Of a stretch of 64,000 nt of DNA, positions 1 to 8,186 are shown piece by piece; within the stretch, counting starts at the first letter, position 1, and each line of letters begins with the position of its first letter. Source of the DNA: QKMZ01 sp012965515 (lineage in GTDB: Bacteria > Cyanobacteriota > Vampirovibrionia > Obscuribacterales > Obscuribacteraceae). The notes beneath the pieces are model-generated. The model saw only the letters and a program-made list of their open reading frames with translations. It did no database searches and was not told the DNA's origin. Made by a program: the position numbers and the translations under genes. The DNA is taken from positions 1 through 64,000 of the forward strand of contig CALFMP010000010.1 in assembly GCA_937879965.1 (NCBI GenBank). The letters are read 5' to 3'.

Positions 1-72
1 CAAATTCGAAAATGACCAAAAATGAATCTATTACGTCCGCTAGTAAAGAGATACGCCAAGAAAGAGGCAAGC

Positions 73-96
73 GGAGGGGGCATTTGTGCCCCCTCC
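73..96 (-). terminator. GC-rich hairpin downstream of the PknG-GlnX-GlnH operon
   Basis: Perfect 8-bp inverted repeat (GGAGGGGG / CCCCCTCC, 8-nt loop) about 90 nt past the glnH-like stop. Only a weak T-rich tract follows on the minus strand, so its role as an operon terminator is an inference. A second perfect stem (9-bp arms, 138-158) lies between it and the gene. The remaining bases of 1-183 show no gene. Confidence 0.45.
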
Positions 97-183
97 TTTC
101 TGCCTCAAAGCAGTCCTCCACTCCGCTGTGCGCAGAGCAGAGTCTGTTGCAGACTCTGGACCGGCTGGGTCCTATCTGTCTAC

Positions 184-1074
184 TCAGTCCACATAAGTCC
201 CGCGCGGGGGCTCCTGAGCACCCATGGCGCCGAACCAGCGGTCGTAGATACGCCGCCAGCTGCCGTCCGCCTTCATCTGCACGAGCACCGCGTTGACGAA
301 GCGAACGAGATCCGCCTGGTCACGCGAGATGCCGATGCCGTACGGCTCGGCAGTGAAGGACGTGCCGACGACACGCGCGAAAGGATCCTGGCGAGCAAGC
401 CCGGCCAGAATCACGTCGTCCGTGCTGATGGCGTCCACCTGCCGCATCTGGAAGAGCACCAGGCAGTCGGTGAACTCGGTGGTTTCGACCAGAATCGCCT
501 GCGGGTTGGCCGTGACGATGTTCTTGGCGCTGGTCGAACCGCGCGGCGCGCAGACGCGACGTCCGGAGAGGTCGGCGATGGACCGAGCCGTCGAGTCTCG
601 GTGCACGAGAATCTTCTGGCCGGCCATGTAGTAGACCTCGCTGAAGTGGATGTCGTTCTTGCGCTGGGCGTTGATAGTGAAGGTCGAGATGACCATGTCC
701 ACCCGCCCTTGCTGGATCAGCGGAATACGGTCGGCCGACGCCACGGCGACGAACTGGATGCGGCGCTCGTCACCGAAGATCGCGCGGGCCATGGCCTTGG
801 CGATGTCGATGTCGAAGCCTTCCAGCTCGTTGGTGAGCGGGTTGAGGTAGCCGATGCCGTACTTGTCCTGCGAGACGCCGACGATCAGTCGACCGCGCTC
901 TTGAATGCGCCGCATGGTGCTGCCGTCGGGCATGGCACCGGGACGCGGCAGGCTGGCCATGGGGCGCAGGCTGGCGGTCACGTCGGGAGCGGCGGACGCA
1001 GTGGGAGAAACGGCGAGGAAGGCTGTGAGCGCGATGACGCCCAGCGCCTTGAACATGTTGTTGATGGCTCTCAT
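184..1074 (-). CDS. glnH: GlnH-like amino-acid-binding protein (SBP family 3)
   Basis: Periplasmic solute-binding protein of the bacterial extracellular solute-binding family 3. A signal peptide ends near ASA-AP. The binding-protein core follows: RGRLIVGVSQDKYG near residue 70, then GFDIDIAKAMAR, then the hinge-region run DAISTDDVILAGL, with a C-terminus ending YVD. These segments match what I remember of mycobacterial GlnH, the sensor partner of GlnX and PknG, more closely than ordinary transporter SBPs, and no ABC permease or ATPase lies nearby. The start was set at 1074 because GGAGA sits just upstream in the 16-nt gap after the glnX-like stop; a longer start at 1107 would overlap that gene. 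Unlike mycobacterial GlnH I see no lipobox. It is the last gene of the operon. By analogy the ligand is an acidic or amide amino acid; the sequence alone does not prove this. Confidence 0.88.
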   Translation of the reverse strand: MRAINNMFKALGVIALTAFLAVSPTASAAPDVTASLRPMASLPRPGAMPDGSTMRRIQERGRLIVGVSQDKYGIGYLNPLTNELEGFDIDIAKAMARAIFGDERRIQFVAVASADRIPLIQQGRVDMVISTFTINAQRKNDIHFSEVYYMAGQKILVHRDSTARSIADLSGRRVCAPRGSTSAKNIVTANPQAILVETTEFTDCLVLFQMRQVDAISTDDVILAGLARQDPFARVVGTSFTAEPYGIGISRDQADLVRFVNAVLVQMKADGSWRRIYDRWFGAMGAQEPPRGTYVD

Positions 1075-1090
1075 CTGTGTTCTCCAGCGG

Positions 1091-2458
1091 TTAAACGCGG
1101 TATTCATTGATGCGGGGCGTCAGACCGAAGTAGGTGAGCGCCGCGACCAGAAGCGAGATGATGACGAACGCCCAGTCGAGGAAACGCAGGTTGCCTTCGG
1201 CGCTCTCAATCGACGCGTCGAAGTTGGCTTGCGCGCGGCTCAGGTTGGCGGTCAACACTTCGGTGAAGTTGTCGAACGCCTGCTGAGCCTCGGTGGTGCC
1301 GTTGCCGAGGGCGAGATTGACCGCTTCCTGGCGACGACCGCCCTTGTCGAAAGCGCGGATGCGAGCATCCTGCTCCAGGTAAGCGCGCAGTGCCGTCAGT
1401 GCCGCCACCACCTGCTGGCGCTCCTGCGAACCGGAGGGAGCAGCGGTCAGTTCGTCGGCGAAGAGACCGGTGAAGCGCATGTTGCCACGCGCCGCCTGGT
1501 CGATCATCTCTTGCGTGAGATCGGCCGGCGCAAGCCGTCCCACCTTCTCCTTCATGCTCGTCTCGTAACGGGCGCCGGCGCCAAGCGCGATCAGATAGAG
1601 GCTCTGGTCGGTCTTGGTATCATAGGCGGTGCCGCGTGCCGTTAGCCAGTTGTAGGCCGAAGCGAAGGACTGCTCGCGTGCGGAGGCGAGGCTGCTGCCC
1701 ACCGAGAGCATGCTCACCACGCTGTAGCCGGTGACGGCGACAACCAGGGCCGATGCCGCGATGAGAGGCATGTTGAAAGTGCGGCGCATGCGGCGGCTCA
1801 GAAACACCTGCATGTACCCGAGCAGGATGAGCAGCGCCAGACCACCCCCGCCGATCATGGCGAAACGCATCATCGTGCCGCTATTGAAGGAAGCGTATTC
1901 GCTCTCCAGCTGGCGGACGTTGAGCTGGTCGATCGACTGCGTGAGCGGCAGCATGGTGTCATGCAGCATGACTGACGCCATGCGCAGGTAGGCGGCGCCC
2001 ACCGGGTAGCCCATGCGGTTGTTGGTGCGTGCCGATTCCACCATGCCGGTGTAGACCTGCACTTGGTTGGTCAGCCGCTCGATGGCGGACTGCTCGTCGC
2101 GGCCGAAACTGATGTTCATGGCGGCTGAGGTGAGCTGTTCGGCCAGTTCGCGGCGAACTTGCTCATAGCGCTGGCGCGCTTGCGCACCGGAGTCGGCGCC
2201 GCCAGCCAGGAATTCCTGCGTGGCGAGTGCGTCCATCTCCAGGAGCTTGACGCGTACGGTCTGAGCCGTGACGATGCTGGGCACCGCGTCACGCGCGATC
2301 GTGTTGAGAGACGAGCGCGCCGCAGTGACGCCGAAGTAGCCGGCAATCGCAAAGCCGATGGCCAGCAGGAAGACGAGCCCCATGCCCAGGCGGAGCTGGC
2401 CCGGCGTGGTGGCGGTCAGCCCGCGGATGCCACTTGCTGTGTTGGGAGTGGTTGGCAT
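1091..2458 (-). CDS. glnX: GlnX-like four-TM sensor protein
   Basis: Integral membrane protein of 455 aa with the layout TM (about 24-44), helical ectodomain, TM (about 195-216), short loop, TM (about 230-252), second helical ectodomain, TM (about 432-450), short cytoplasmic tail ending in INEYRV. This tandem four-helix-bundle layout is that of actinobacterial GlnX, which relays amino-acid binding by GlnH to PknG. Identification rests on topology and on lying between FHA and glnH genes of a pknG operon; residue-level similarity is weaker than for its neighbours. It lacks HAMP, histidine kinase or MCP signalling domains. The start at 2458 follows AAGGGAT in the 19-nt gap after the FHA gene; an upstream ATG at 2569 would overlap that gene by 90 nt. 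Confidence 0.78.
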   Translation of the reverse strand: MPTTPNTASGIRGLTATTPGQLRLGMGLVFLLAIGFAIAGYFGVTAARSSLNTIARDAVPSIVTAQTVRVKLLEMDALATQEFLAGGADSGAQARQRYEQVRRELAEQLTSAAMNISFGRDEQSAIERLTNQVQVYTGMVESARTNNRMGYPVGAAYLRMASVMLHDTMLPLTQSIDQLNVRQLESEYASFNSGTMMRFAMIGGGGLALLILLGYMQVFLSRRMRRTFNMPLIAASALVVAVTGYSVVSMLSVGSSLASAREQSFASAYNWLTARGTAYDTKTDQSLYLIALGAGARYETSMKEKVGRLAPADLTQEMIDQAARGNMRFTGLFADELTAAPSGSQERQQVVAALTALRAYLEQDARIRAFDKGGRRQEAVNLALGNGTTEAQQAFDNFTEVLTANLSRAQANFDASIESAEGNLRFLDWAFVIISLLVAALTYFGLTPRINEYRV

Positions 2459-2477
2459 TCTGTATCCCTTCTCACGG

Positions 2478-3134
2478 TCAGAGATTGATTGAGGAGATGA
2501 TGACGACGGTGAATTCGCCGATGCGAATCTTGTCGCCAGCAGCCAGTTCGCGCTCTTCACCAGGCGCAACCTTGGTGACGACGTTGTCGCGTTCCACCTC
2601 GGTGCCGTTGGCAGAGTCGAGGTCGCGCACCGTCACCTTGTCGGCATGCCTGGTGATGATCATCTGGCGGCGCGAGATGCCCTCGTCGCCGTCGATGGTC
2701 AGGCTCAGCACGGCCTTGTTGTTGGGGCGACCGATCAGCGACTCCTCGTCGAACAAGGAATGCTTGCGCGGGCGCCCGCCGTTGACGATCACTTCCACAT
2801 CGATGCGCGCGTTGCCGGCTGGCACCGCAGACGGTGGCGCAACCGGGGCTGCGGCGGTCGTCGTCGGGGCGGCAACGACAGGGTCGGCCGGCGGCACTTC
2901 GCCGCCCGTCTTGTTGACGAAGTCGTAGCCGCAGACACCGCAGAACTGCGCGGCGCCGTCGCGGTGCTCGTCGCACTTCGGGCACTGCTCGCCGGGGGCG
3001 GAAACGCCAATGGCAGCCGGGTCCGCTTGGCTGGTCGAGGCGGACGCAGCGGCAGCAATCTGAGAACCGCAGTCGGAGCAGAAGTCGGCATCCGCCGACT
3101 CATGTCCTTGTGGGCACTTATGAGTTGCAGTCAT
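2478..3134 (-). CDS. Zinc-ribbon FHA-domain protein (GarA-like reader)
   Basis: 218-aa cytoplasmic protein. Two zinc ribbons lie at the N-terminus (CPQGH...CSDC about 7-23; CPKC...CGVCG about 51-70), then a Pro/Ala linker, then an FHA domain (about 110-215) with the family landmarks IGR, GISRRQ and SANGTE, which build the phosphothreonine-binding loops. FHA domains read pThr; in Mycobacterium the FHA protein GarA is the PknG substrate and switches glutamate/2-oxoglutarate metabolism. This gene sits in the same operon as a PknG, so a GarA-like role is a fair inference. However the zinc-ribbon N-terminus differs from GarA, and I see no clear GarA-type ETT phosphorylation motif. RBS GGAAAGG precedes the ATG. 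Confidence 0.88.
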   Translation of the reverse strand: MTATHKCPQGHESADADFCSDCGSQIAAAASASTSQADPAAIGVSAPGEQCPKCDEHRDGAAQFCGVCGYDFVNKTGGEVPPADPVVAAPTTTAAAPVAPPSAVPAGNARIDVEVIVNGGRPRKHSLFDEESLIGRPNNKAVLSLTIDGDEGISRRQMIITRHADKVTVRDLDSANGTEVERDNVVTKVAPGEERELAAGDKIRIGEFTVVIISSINL

Positions 3135-3178
3135 GTTGATGACCTTTCCAGTTAGATTTAACTCGATTGCTCGGGCGC

Positions 3179-4480
3179 TTACTTCACGCGCCGCGTGCGG
3201 GTGCTCGCCGTGTCGAGGTTGACGACGTCACCCTTGTCGGCGCCCTTGATGATCTTCACGGTGCCCTTGTCGGGATCGACCTTGACGATCTTGTCGATGC
3301 GCCGCGTCGCTTCCTCGTTGCCGGTGGCGACAGCCAGCTCACGCGCCTTGCCGAGCGCCTTGGTGGCCTTGTCTTCGTCGCCCGCCTGCAGCGCCGCCAC
3401 ACCTTCCTGGATGTTGCGGGCCAGTTCGGCCTGCCCGGTGTAGTTGGCGACCTTGGGATTGATCACCGTCGACTTCTTGTCGTCGGCGGTCCACTCGGCC
3501 GTGATCTGACCGCCCTCGTTGAGCTTGGTCTCGACCTCGGCGCCGTTCTGGTTCTCGACCAGCGACAGGCGCGCGACGAGCTTGGCCGGACCGTCGACCT
3601 GACCGACCGCTTCCGGAGCCAGGTCCACGACCACCATGTAGTCACGGGCCTCTTCGCCCCAGGCGCCGGTGTCGATGCGCGACAGGCGCGGATTCGGACC
3701 CGGCTGCAGCTTGGCGGTGAGGTCGAGCAGTTGCGGGGTCATCTGCTTGATGGAGGTGACCTTGGCGCCGACCGGCGTCCAGATCTGCAGCATGACATTG
3801 CTGCGCGACAGACCCTTGGTGCGCTCGACCACGTCCTTGAAGCTGGCGATCAGGTCCTGCGGGTCCTGCGAGCCGTCCACAGAGCCGCCCAGGGCGTTCT
3901 GAATCTGGCGCAGCTCTTCGGGCTTGTAGTCGGAGCCGACACCGCGGCACTCGACCTCGAACTTGCCGGCGCAGGTCTTCAGCTCGTTGGCCAGCTCGTT
4001 GCCCTTCTCGCCTTCGTTCTTGCCGTCGGTGAGGAAGGTGAGGATGTTGATGGCGGCCCCGACTGCGGCGAACTGTTCGCGCGCCGTCTTCAGCCAGCGC
4101 GAGAAGTAGGTGCCGCCATTGTCGGACATGTCGGCCAGGATCTTGAGCGCGGTCGCCTTGTTGGCGGCCGTGGCGAGCTGGGCCTTGACGGTCTGCTCAC
4201 CCTGCTCGCCGCCGCGCACGACGAAGAAGTAGGTGTTGCCGTCTTCCGGAATCATGCGCACGGCGTTCATCACCGCGTCCTTGGCGAAACGCCACTTGGC
4301 GCCGGACATGGAGCCGGAGCCGTCGATGACGAAGCCGAGCGTGCGCTTCTGCGCGGTCACTGCCGCACCGCCGGCGCCGGGCGAATTGGACTTGATGGAA
4401 ACGACCGCGACGACGGACGTGGCGCCCGAGGTCAGGTAGCGGTTGTGGGAGATGCTGCCTTCGAAGCTGGACTGGGACAT
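3179..4480 (-). CDS. VWA-domain protein
   Basis: 433-aa cytoplasmic protein, no signal peptide. A von Willebrand A domain occupies roughly residues 45-240 and has an intact metal-ion-dependent adhesion site: DGSGS (near 54), GGT (near 125), and LTDGKNEG (near 155). A beta-rich segment follows (about 260-370), then a helical TPR-like stretch (QAGDEDKATKALGKARELA), and a basic C-terminal tail DTASTRTRRVK. VWA domains are metal-dependent protein-binding modules, so a scaffolding role among the kinase, phosphatase and FHA protein is likely but inferred. The Thr/Ser-rich tail could be a phospho-acceptor for the kinase. The start at 4480 follows AAAGGAAG; the upstream ATG at 4549 would overlap the PP2C gene. 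Confidence 0.87.
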   Translation of the reverse strand: MSQSSFEGSISHNRYLTSGATSVVAVVSIKSNSPGAGGAAVTAQKRTLGFVIDGSGSMSGAKWRFAKDAVMNAVRMIPEDGNTYFFVVRGGEQGEQTVKAQLATAANKATALKILADMSDNGGTYFSRWLKTAREQFAAVGAAINILTFLTDGKNEGEKGNELANELKTCAGKFEVECRGVGSDYKPEELRQIQNALGGSVDGSQDPQDLIASFKDVVERTKGLSRSNVMLQIWTPVGAKVTSIKQMTPQLLDLTAKLQPGPNPRLSRIDTGAWGEEARDYMVVVDLAPEAVGQVDGPAKLVARLSLVENQNGAEVETKLNEGGQITAEWTADDKKSTVINPKVANYTGQAELARNIQEGVAALQAGDEDKATKALGKARELAVATGNEEATRRIDKIVKVDPDKGTVKIIKGADKGDVVNLDTASTRTRRVK

Positions 4481-4545
4481 TTGACTTCCTTTCGAGGAGT
4501 TCAGTGGTTGCACTGGAGAGTTGAAGGGATGAACATCAAGGCGCG

Positions 4546-5568
4546 TCACTGCAGGTACGCAACGACGGCGGTGATGTTGTCGTGACCGCCAGCTTCGCGC
4601 GCGAACGTGACCAGCTTTCGAGCTGCCGTCAGAGCGTCCGCCTGAGCCGTCTGGGCGACGAGAGATCTGAGGTGTTCCTCATCCTTGAGGTAATTCCACA
4701 GACCGTCAGAGCACACCACCAGCGTGCCTTTGCCGGTGATGTTGAGCGTGCGGATATCGGGCGCTTCCACGCCCGGATCGGTGCCGTCTTCTGCCGCACC
4801 GAGAGAACGCGTGACCGCGTGAGAAAGCTTGTCCTTCTCCGCGTCTTCACGAGACATTCCCCCGGCAATCGCTTCGTTGAGCCACGAATGATCGTGGGTC
4901 AACTGCTGGCAGCCGCTGTCCGAAATCCAGTAGGCTCGGCTGTCGCCGATCCAACCGACCGTGACTCGTCTGCCTTGCACGAGCGCCGCCACAAAAGTGG
5001 ATTGAGCAGGAATGATCATCCGTCCTTCTCTGTCGACGTTGTTGACGTCGAAGGGGATTTTGCAGATAGCTTCCTGGCAAGCATCGGCGACCTCCTTGAA
5101 GAGGGCGTCGACATCGCTTCTGGCCAGTCCGCTGACGAGCATGTCGCGCGCCAGTTCGGCGGCGGCTTTCGAGCCCCTCATCGGATTTTGCGAATTGGAC
5201 ATGCCGTCGCAGACCACCAGGGCCAGGTTGCCCGACTTCTCGCCGAGCGCCATGTAGTCCTGGTTTTCCTTGTACTTCATGCCGATATCGCTGACGCCTG
5301 CCACCTTGGCCGAGAGGGCCTGGTGGAAGTGGTCGCGCGGCGCCATCTTGCGCTTGGTCCCGCAATTGGTGCAGTGACCTTCCGTATCGATGCACCCCGG
5401 GCCGGCGTGGCAGCCGGGGCATTCGATCATTGGGTCGACCGCCTTGGCGGTGCCACCGGATGCGGTATCGCTGTTGGAATGCTTCGCAGCTTCCGTCAAT
5501 GGCGTTCCACATCCTTCGCAATAGGACGCATCGTCGTCGTTCGGTTCATTGCAAACAGAACATTGCAC
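4546..5568 (-). CDS. PP2C-family Ser/Thr phosphatase with N-terminal zinc ribbons
   Basis: 340-aa metal-dependent protein phosphatase. The N-terminus has two Cys4 knuckles (CSVC...CEGCG about 3-21; CPGC...CTNCG about 50-72). The PP2C domain (about 90-340) shows the conserved metal and phosphate motifs: DIGMKYKENQD, VVCDGM, GDSRAYW, CSDGLW and GHDNITAVV. It should remove phosphate from Ser/Thr of targets of the adjacent kinase. The start is GTG at 5568, chosen because GGAGAAA lies 6-7 nt upstream and the reading begins exactly at the first zinc ribbon. A gap of 191 nt filled with 45-bp repeats separates it from pknG upstream; 65 nt separate it from the VWA gene downstream. Usual bacterial PP2C genes lack zinc ribbons, so this fusion is unusual. 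Confidence 0.93.
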   Translation of the reverse strand: MQCSVCNEPNDDDASYCEGCGTPLTEAAKHSNSDTASGGTAKAVDPMIECPGCHAGPGCIDTEGHCTNCGTKRKMAPRDHFHQALSAKVAGVSDIGMKYKENQDYMALGEKSGNLALVVCDGMSNSQNPMRGSKAAAELARDMLVSGLARSDVDALFKEVADACQEAICKIPFDVNNVDREGRMIIPAQSTFVAALVQGRRVTVGWIGDSRAYWISDSGCQQLTHDHSWLNEAIAGGMSREDAEKDKLSHAVTRSLGAAEDGTDPGVEAPDIRTLNITGKGTLVVCSDGLWNYLKDEEHLRSLVAQTAQADALTAARKLVTFAREAGGHDNITAVVAYLQ

Positions 5569-5622
5569 GATATTTCTCCGTCAGTAGTTGTGCGTCTTTG
5601 GATTCAGCTCTATGCGCGAACG

Positions 5623-5782
5623 CATCAGAACGTTGTCCTCGGTCGTTCTGAATTGAGTGCGACCTCGCATCAGAACGTTGTCCTCGGTCGTTCTGAATTG
5701 AGTGCGACCTCGTATCAGAACGTCGTCCTCGGTCGTTCTGAATTGAGTGCGACCTCGCATCAGAACGTCGTCCTCGGTCGCA
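5623..5782. repeat. 45-bp tandem repeat copied from the 3' end of pknG
   Basis: Three full 45-bp units (5623-5667, 5668-5712, 5713-5757) plus a partial fourth that is the pknG 3' terminus itself (from 5758). Units differ by only one or two bases. Each holds the inverted arms TCAGAACG / CGTTCTGA around an 11-nt loop, so each can fold as a hairpin. Read on the minus strand, each unit repeats the last codons of pknG (encoding PRTTF and the stop). The array fills the pknG-PP2C gap and may slow, process or attenuate the transcript; this is inference. Confidence 0.93.
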
Positions 5783-8129
5783 CTTGATTGGCCAGATCGA
5801 CAAGCCGGATCCGCTCCGCCTCGTCATGTGCAAGACGCGCCAGGTCGCGGTAAGCCGCTTCCAGGCGGGCACGCACGTCACGCTCCTTCACCTCCTCGTT
5901 GAGCAGCTTGAGCGAGCCGCTCTTGCCGGTGAGGACGAAAGCCAGGGCTGCCGTGAACAGCTCCTTGGCCATGTGCACCTTCTCGGCACCGGTCAAGACC
6001 AGCGCTTCGATGGTTTGCGCGGCGCGGTTCAGTTGATCCGCACCGGACGGCTGACCGTTGTTGTCGATCAGCACCTTCGCCAGCGTTTTCTGCGCATCGA
6101 AGTAGAGGCTGCTCGTCTGCGGCACCAGGGACAGTGCAGCGACAGCTTCGTCGATCTTGCCCTGGGCGGCCAGCAGGCGCGCTTGAGCGAAGATGGCGGT
6201 CGTATAGCCGCTGTCGACGCGAGACACCGCCTGGTAGTAGTGCACGGCGTCGTCGGCGTCCTTCTTCAGGTCGCTGACGATGGCGATGGCCAGACGCGGT
6301 GCCAGTTCACCCGGCACTTCGTCGAAGCAAGTCTCGAAGGCACTCTGAGCGCTGTCGTACTGCCCCTGAGCCATGAAGGACATGCCCCGGTACCAGATGA
6401 CGCGCCAGTCGAAGCCGTCTTGTGCCTCGACTTCCTTGAGCATCGCCTCGGCGTCGCCGTATTGACCCTGTTCGATCAGGTTTTTCGCCAGAGCCAGCCG
6501 CGCCTCTTGTGAGTCGGGATACTGCTCGAGCGTGCGGCGGATGACGCCTTCCTGACGCTTCAGATCATTTGTCCCGGCGACGCCCATGCCGTTCAGGATG
6601 ACCACCGCCGCCGGATCCTGCGTGTCCATGCGCAGGCGCGGCAGGCTGTAGATGTCGACCACCTGCTGCTTGGACTGGTCGCGCTCGACCATGGTGTCGG
6701 CGCTGAAACGGTTGCTCGTGCCCGGACATGGGCTGCCCGAGTCGATCGCTACCGCGTCGCGCATGACGCCGAGCAGCTGTTCGTCCATCTCCTCGCAGTT
6801 CTGGAAACGCATGTTCGGGTTCTGGTGCGTCGCCTTGAGCAGGAAGCGGTAGAACGAATCGTACTTCGCGTACACCGGCTCCTCATCCGGCGTGCGCAGC
6901 TGGTGCTCGTGGCTGGTCTGGAAGCCGCGGAATTCCGTGCACAGAACAGCCATCGTCCGCGCCAGGGTGTAGATGTCGGACGCCGGCGACGGACCCTTGG
7001 TGGCCAGCTCCGGCGCGGCGTAGCCGACCGTGCTGTAGATGTCGCCGTCGGTCGCGGTGAACCGGGTGACGCCGCCCAGGTCGATGACCTTGATGTCGTC
7101 GACTTCGAGCATCACGTTGTCCGGCTTGAAGTCGTTGTAGATGAGACCGTTGCGGTGCATGTAACTGAAGGCCCCCAGCACGCAGTGCATGTAGGCGAGT
7201 ACTTCCGCTACGGGCAACGGCCCACGCTCCTTGCGCAGGCTCTTGAGGGTCCGTCCTCCCACGTATTCCATCACCGTGTACGCTGCCGAGCCGCGGGAGT
7301 TCGCGTGCTGCACGCAGGTGTAGACGCCGACGATGTTGGCGTGCTTCACTTCGGCGAGGAATTGCCGTTCCGCCACCGCCGCTTCCGCCAGTGCCTTGTC
7401 GTCCTGGTTGACCAGACCCTTGAGCACCACGTAACGCTGCAAGGTGACATCCTTGGCCAGATAGATCCAGCCCATGCCACCAAATGCGATGCAGCCCAGC
7501 ACCTCGTACTGGCCGGCGACGAGTTCACCCGTTTCCAGCCCGGGGATGAAGTTGTACTTGGTCTGGCACTTCGGGCAGAAACCCTTCTCGCGCTTGTCGA
7601 GAACGTTTCCGCACGGGTCGCCCGACTTGAGGTAGCCTGCGCAGATGCGCTTGGCGGCGGGAACCTTGGCCTCGGCCATCAGCGCCTTGAGCGGATCGCT
7701 CTTTGGCACTTCCGGAACTGTGACCAGCCCCAGCCCCAGCTGCCGATGCGCCGCAGTCACGCGCGTGCCGCGCGAAACGCGACTGGTCGTTGGCGATGCA
7801 CTGCCGGTCAGAGCCGTGCCCGACGTCTTCGCCGTGTCGCGGCGACCGGAGCGGCTGCGATGCGAGTTGCCGTTCGGGGTCGCACCACTGCTTGGTGCCG
7901 AGCTGATGGCGTTGCCGCACGTGTTGCAGTAGCCGTCTTCGTAGAGACCCGGGCAGTTGGTGTCGCTGCACTTCGGACCGGACGTTGCTCCGGCAAGCTG
8001 CGTACCGGCCGCAGCTGGCGTGGCAGCCTTGGGTGCCGGCGCAGCCTGTGGAGCGGTTCCGCAGGTGTCGCAGAAACCATCCTGGATCGCCCCTCCGCAG
8101 GAGGGTGCTTTGCACTTGAGTTCGCTCAT
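5760..8129 (-). CDS. pknG: PknG-like Ser/Thr protein kinase (zinc ribbons - rubredoxin-like - kinase - TPR)
   Basis: Soluble 789-aa protein kinase with the full PknG layout. Two extra zinc ribbons (C6-C23; C54-C71) precede a linker and a rubredoxin-like metal site (CAGYLKSGDPCG...CPKC, 163-188). The kinase domain (about 206-470) has GCIAFGGMGWIYL, catalytic Lys237 in VVLKGLV, the PknG-type catalytic loop YNDFKPDN (Asp333) in place of HRD, and DLG (Asp350) in place of DFG. A TPR region runs from about 520 to the end and closes with VDLANQVRPRTTF, nearly the same as mycobacterial PknG. Mycobacterial PknG has two CxxCG knuckles; here the first is rearranged to C-x9-CG. It is preceded by GAAAGG 8 nt before ATG and follows the coiled-coil gene by 57 nt. 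In Mycobacterium PknG phosphorylates GarA under control of GlnX/GlnH; the same partners are encoded here. Confidence 0.95.
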   Translation of the reverse strand: MSELKCKAPSCGGAIQDGFCDTCGTAPQAAPAPKAATPAAAGTQLAGATSGPKCSDTNCPGLYEDGYCNTCGNAISSAPSSGATPNGNSHRSRSGRRDTAKTSGTALTGSASPTTSRVSRGTRVTAAHRQLGLGLVTVPEVPKSDPLKALMAEAKVPAAKRICAGYLKSGDPCGNVLDKREKGFCPKCQTKYNFIPGLETGELVAGQYEVLGCIAFGGMGWIYLAKDVTLQRYVVLKGLVNQDDKALAEAAVAERQFLAEVKHANIVGVYTCVQHANSRGSAAYTVMEYVGGRTLKSLRKERGPLPVAEVLAYMHCVLGAFSYMHRNGLIYNDFKPDNVMLEVDDIKVIDLGGVTRFTATDGDIYSTVGYAAPELATKGPSPASDIYTLARTMAVLCTEFRGFQTSHEHQLRTPDEEPVYAKYDSFYRFLLKATHQNPNMRFQNCEEMDEQLLGVMRDAVAIDSGSPCPGTSNRFSADTMVERDQSKQQVVDIYSLPRLRMDTQDPAAVVILNGMGVAGTNDLKRQEGVIRRTLEQYPDSQEARLALAKNLIEQGQYGDAEAMLKEVEAQDGFDWRVIWYRGMSFMAQGQYDSAQSAFETCFDEVPGELAPRLAIAIVSDLKKDADDAVHYYQAVSRVDSGYTTAIFAQARLLAAQGKIDEAVAALSLVPQTSSLYFDAQKTLAKVLIDNNGQPSGADQLNRAAQTIEALVLTGAEKVHMAKELFTAALAFVLTGKSGSLKLLNEEVKERDVRARLEAAYRDLARLAHDEAERIRLVDLANQVRPRTTF

Positions 8130-8186
8130 CTGAAACCTTTCAGGAGTTCAGGTTGTTTCACGATTGGTGACGATTACGCGGCTCGG

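Noticed and set aside
5546..5881. Minus-strand frame across the 45-bp array with 15-residue repeats
   Set aside because: Repeats arise from the duplicated pknG 3' end; overlaps real genes on both sides.
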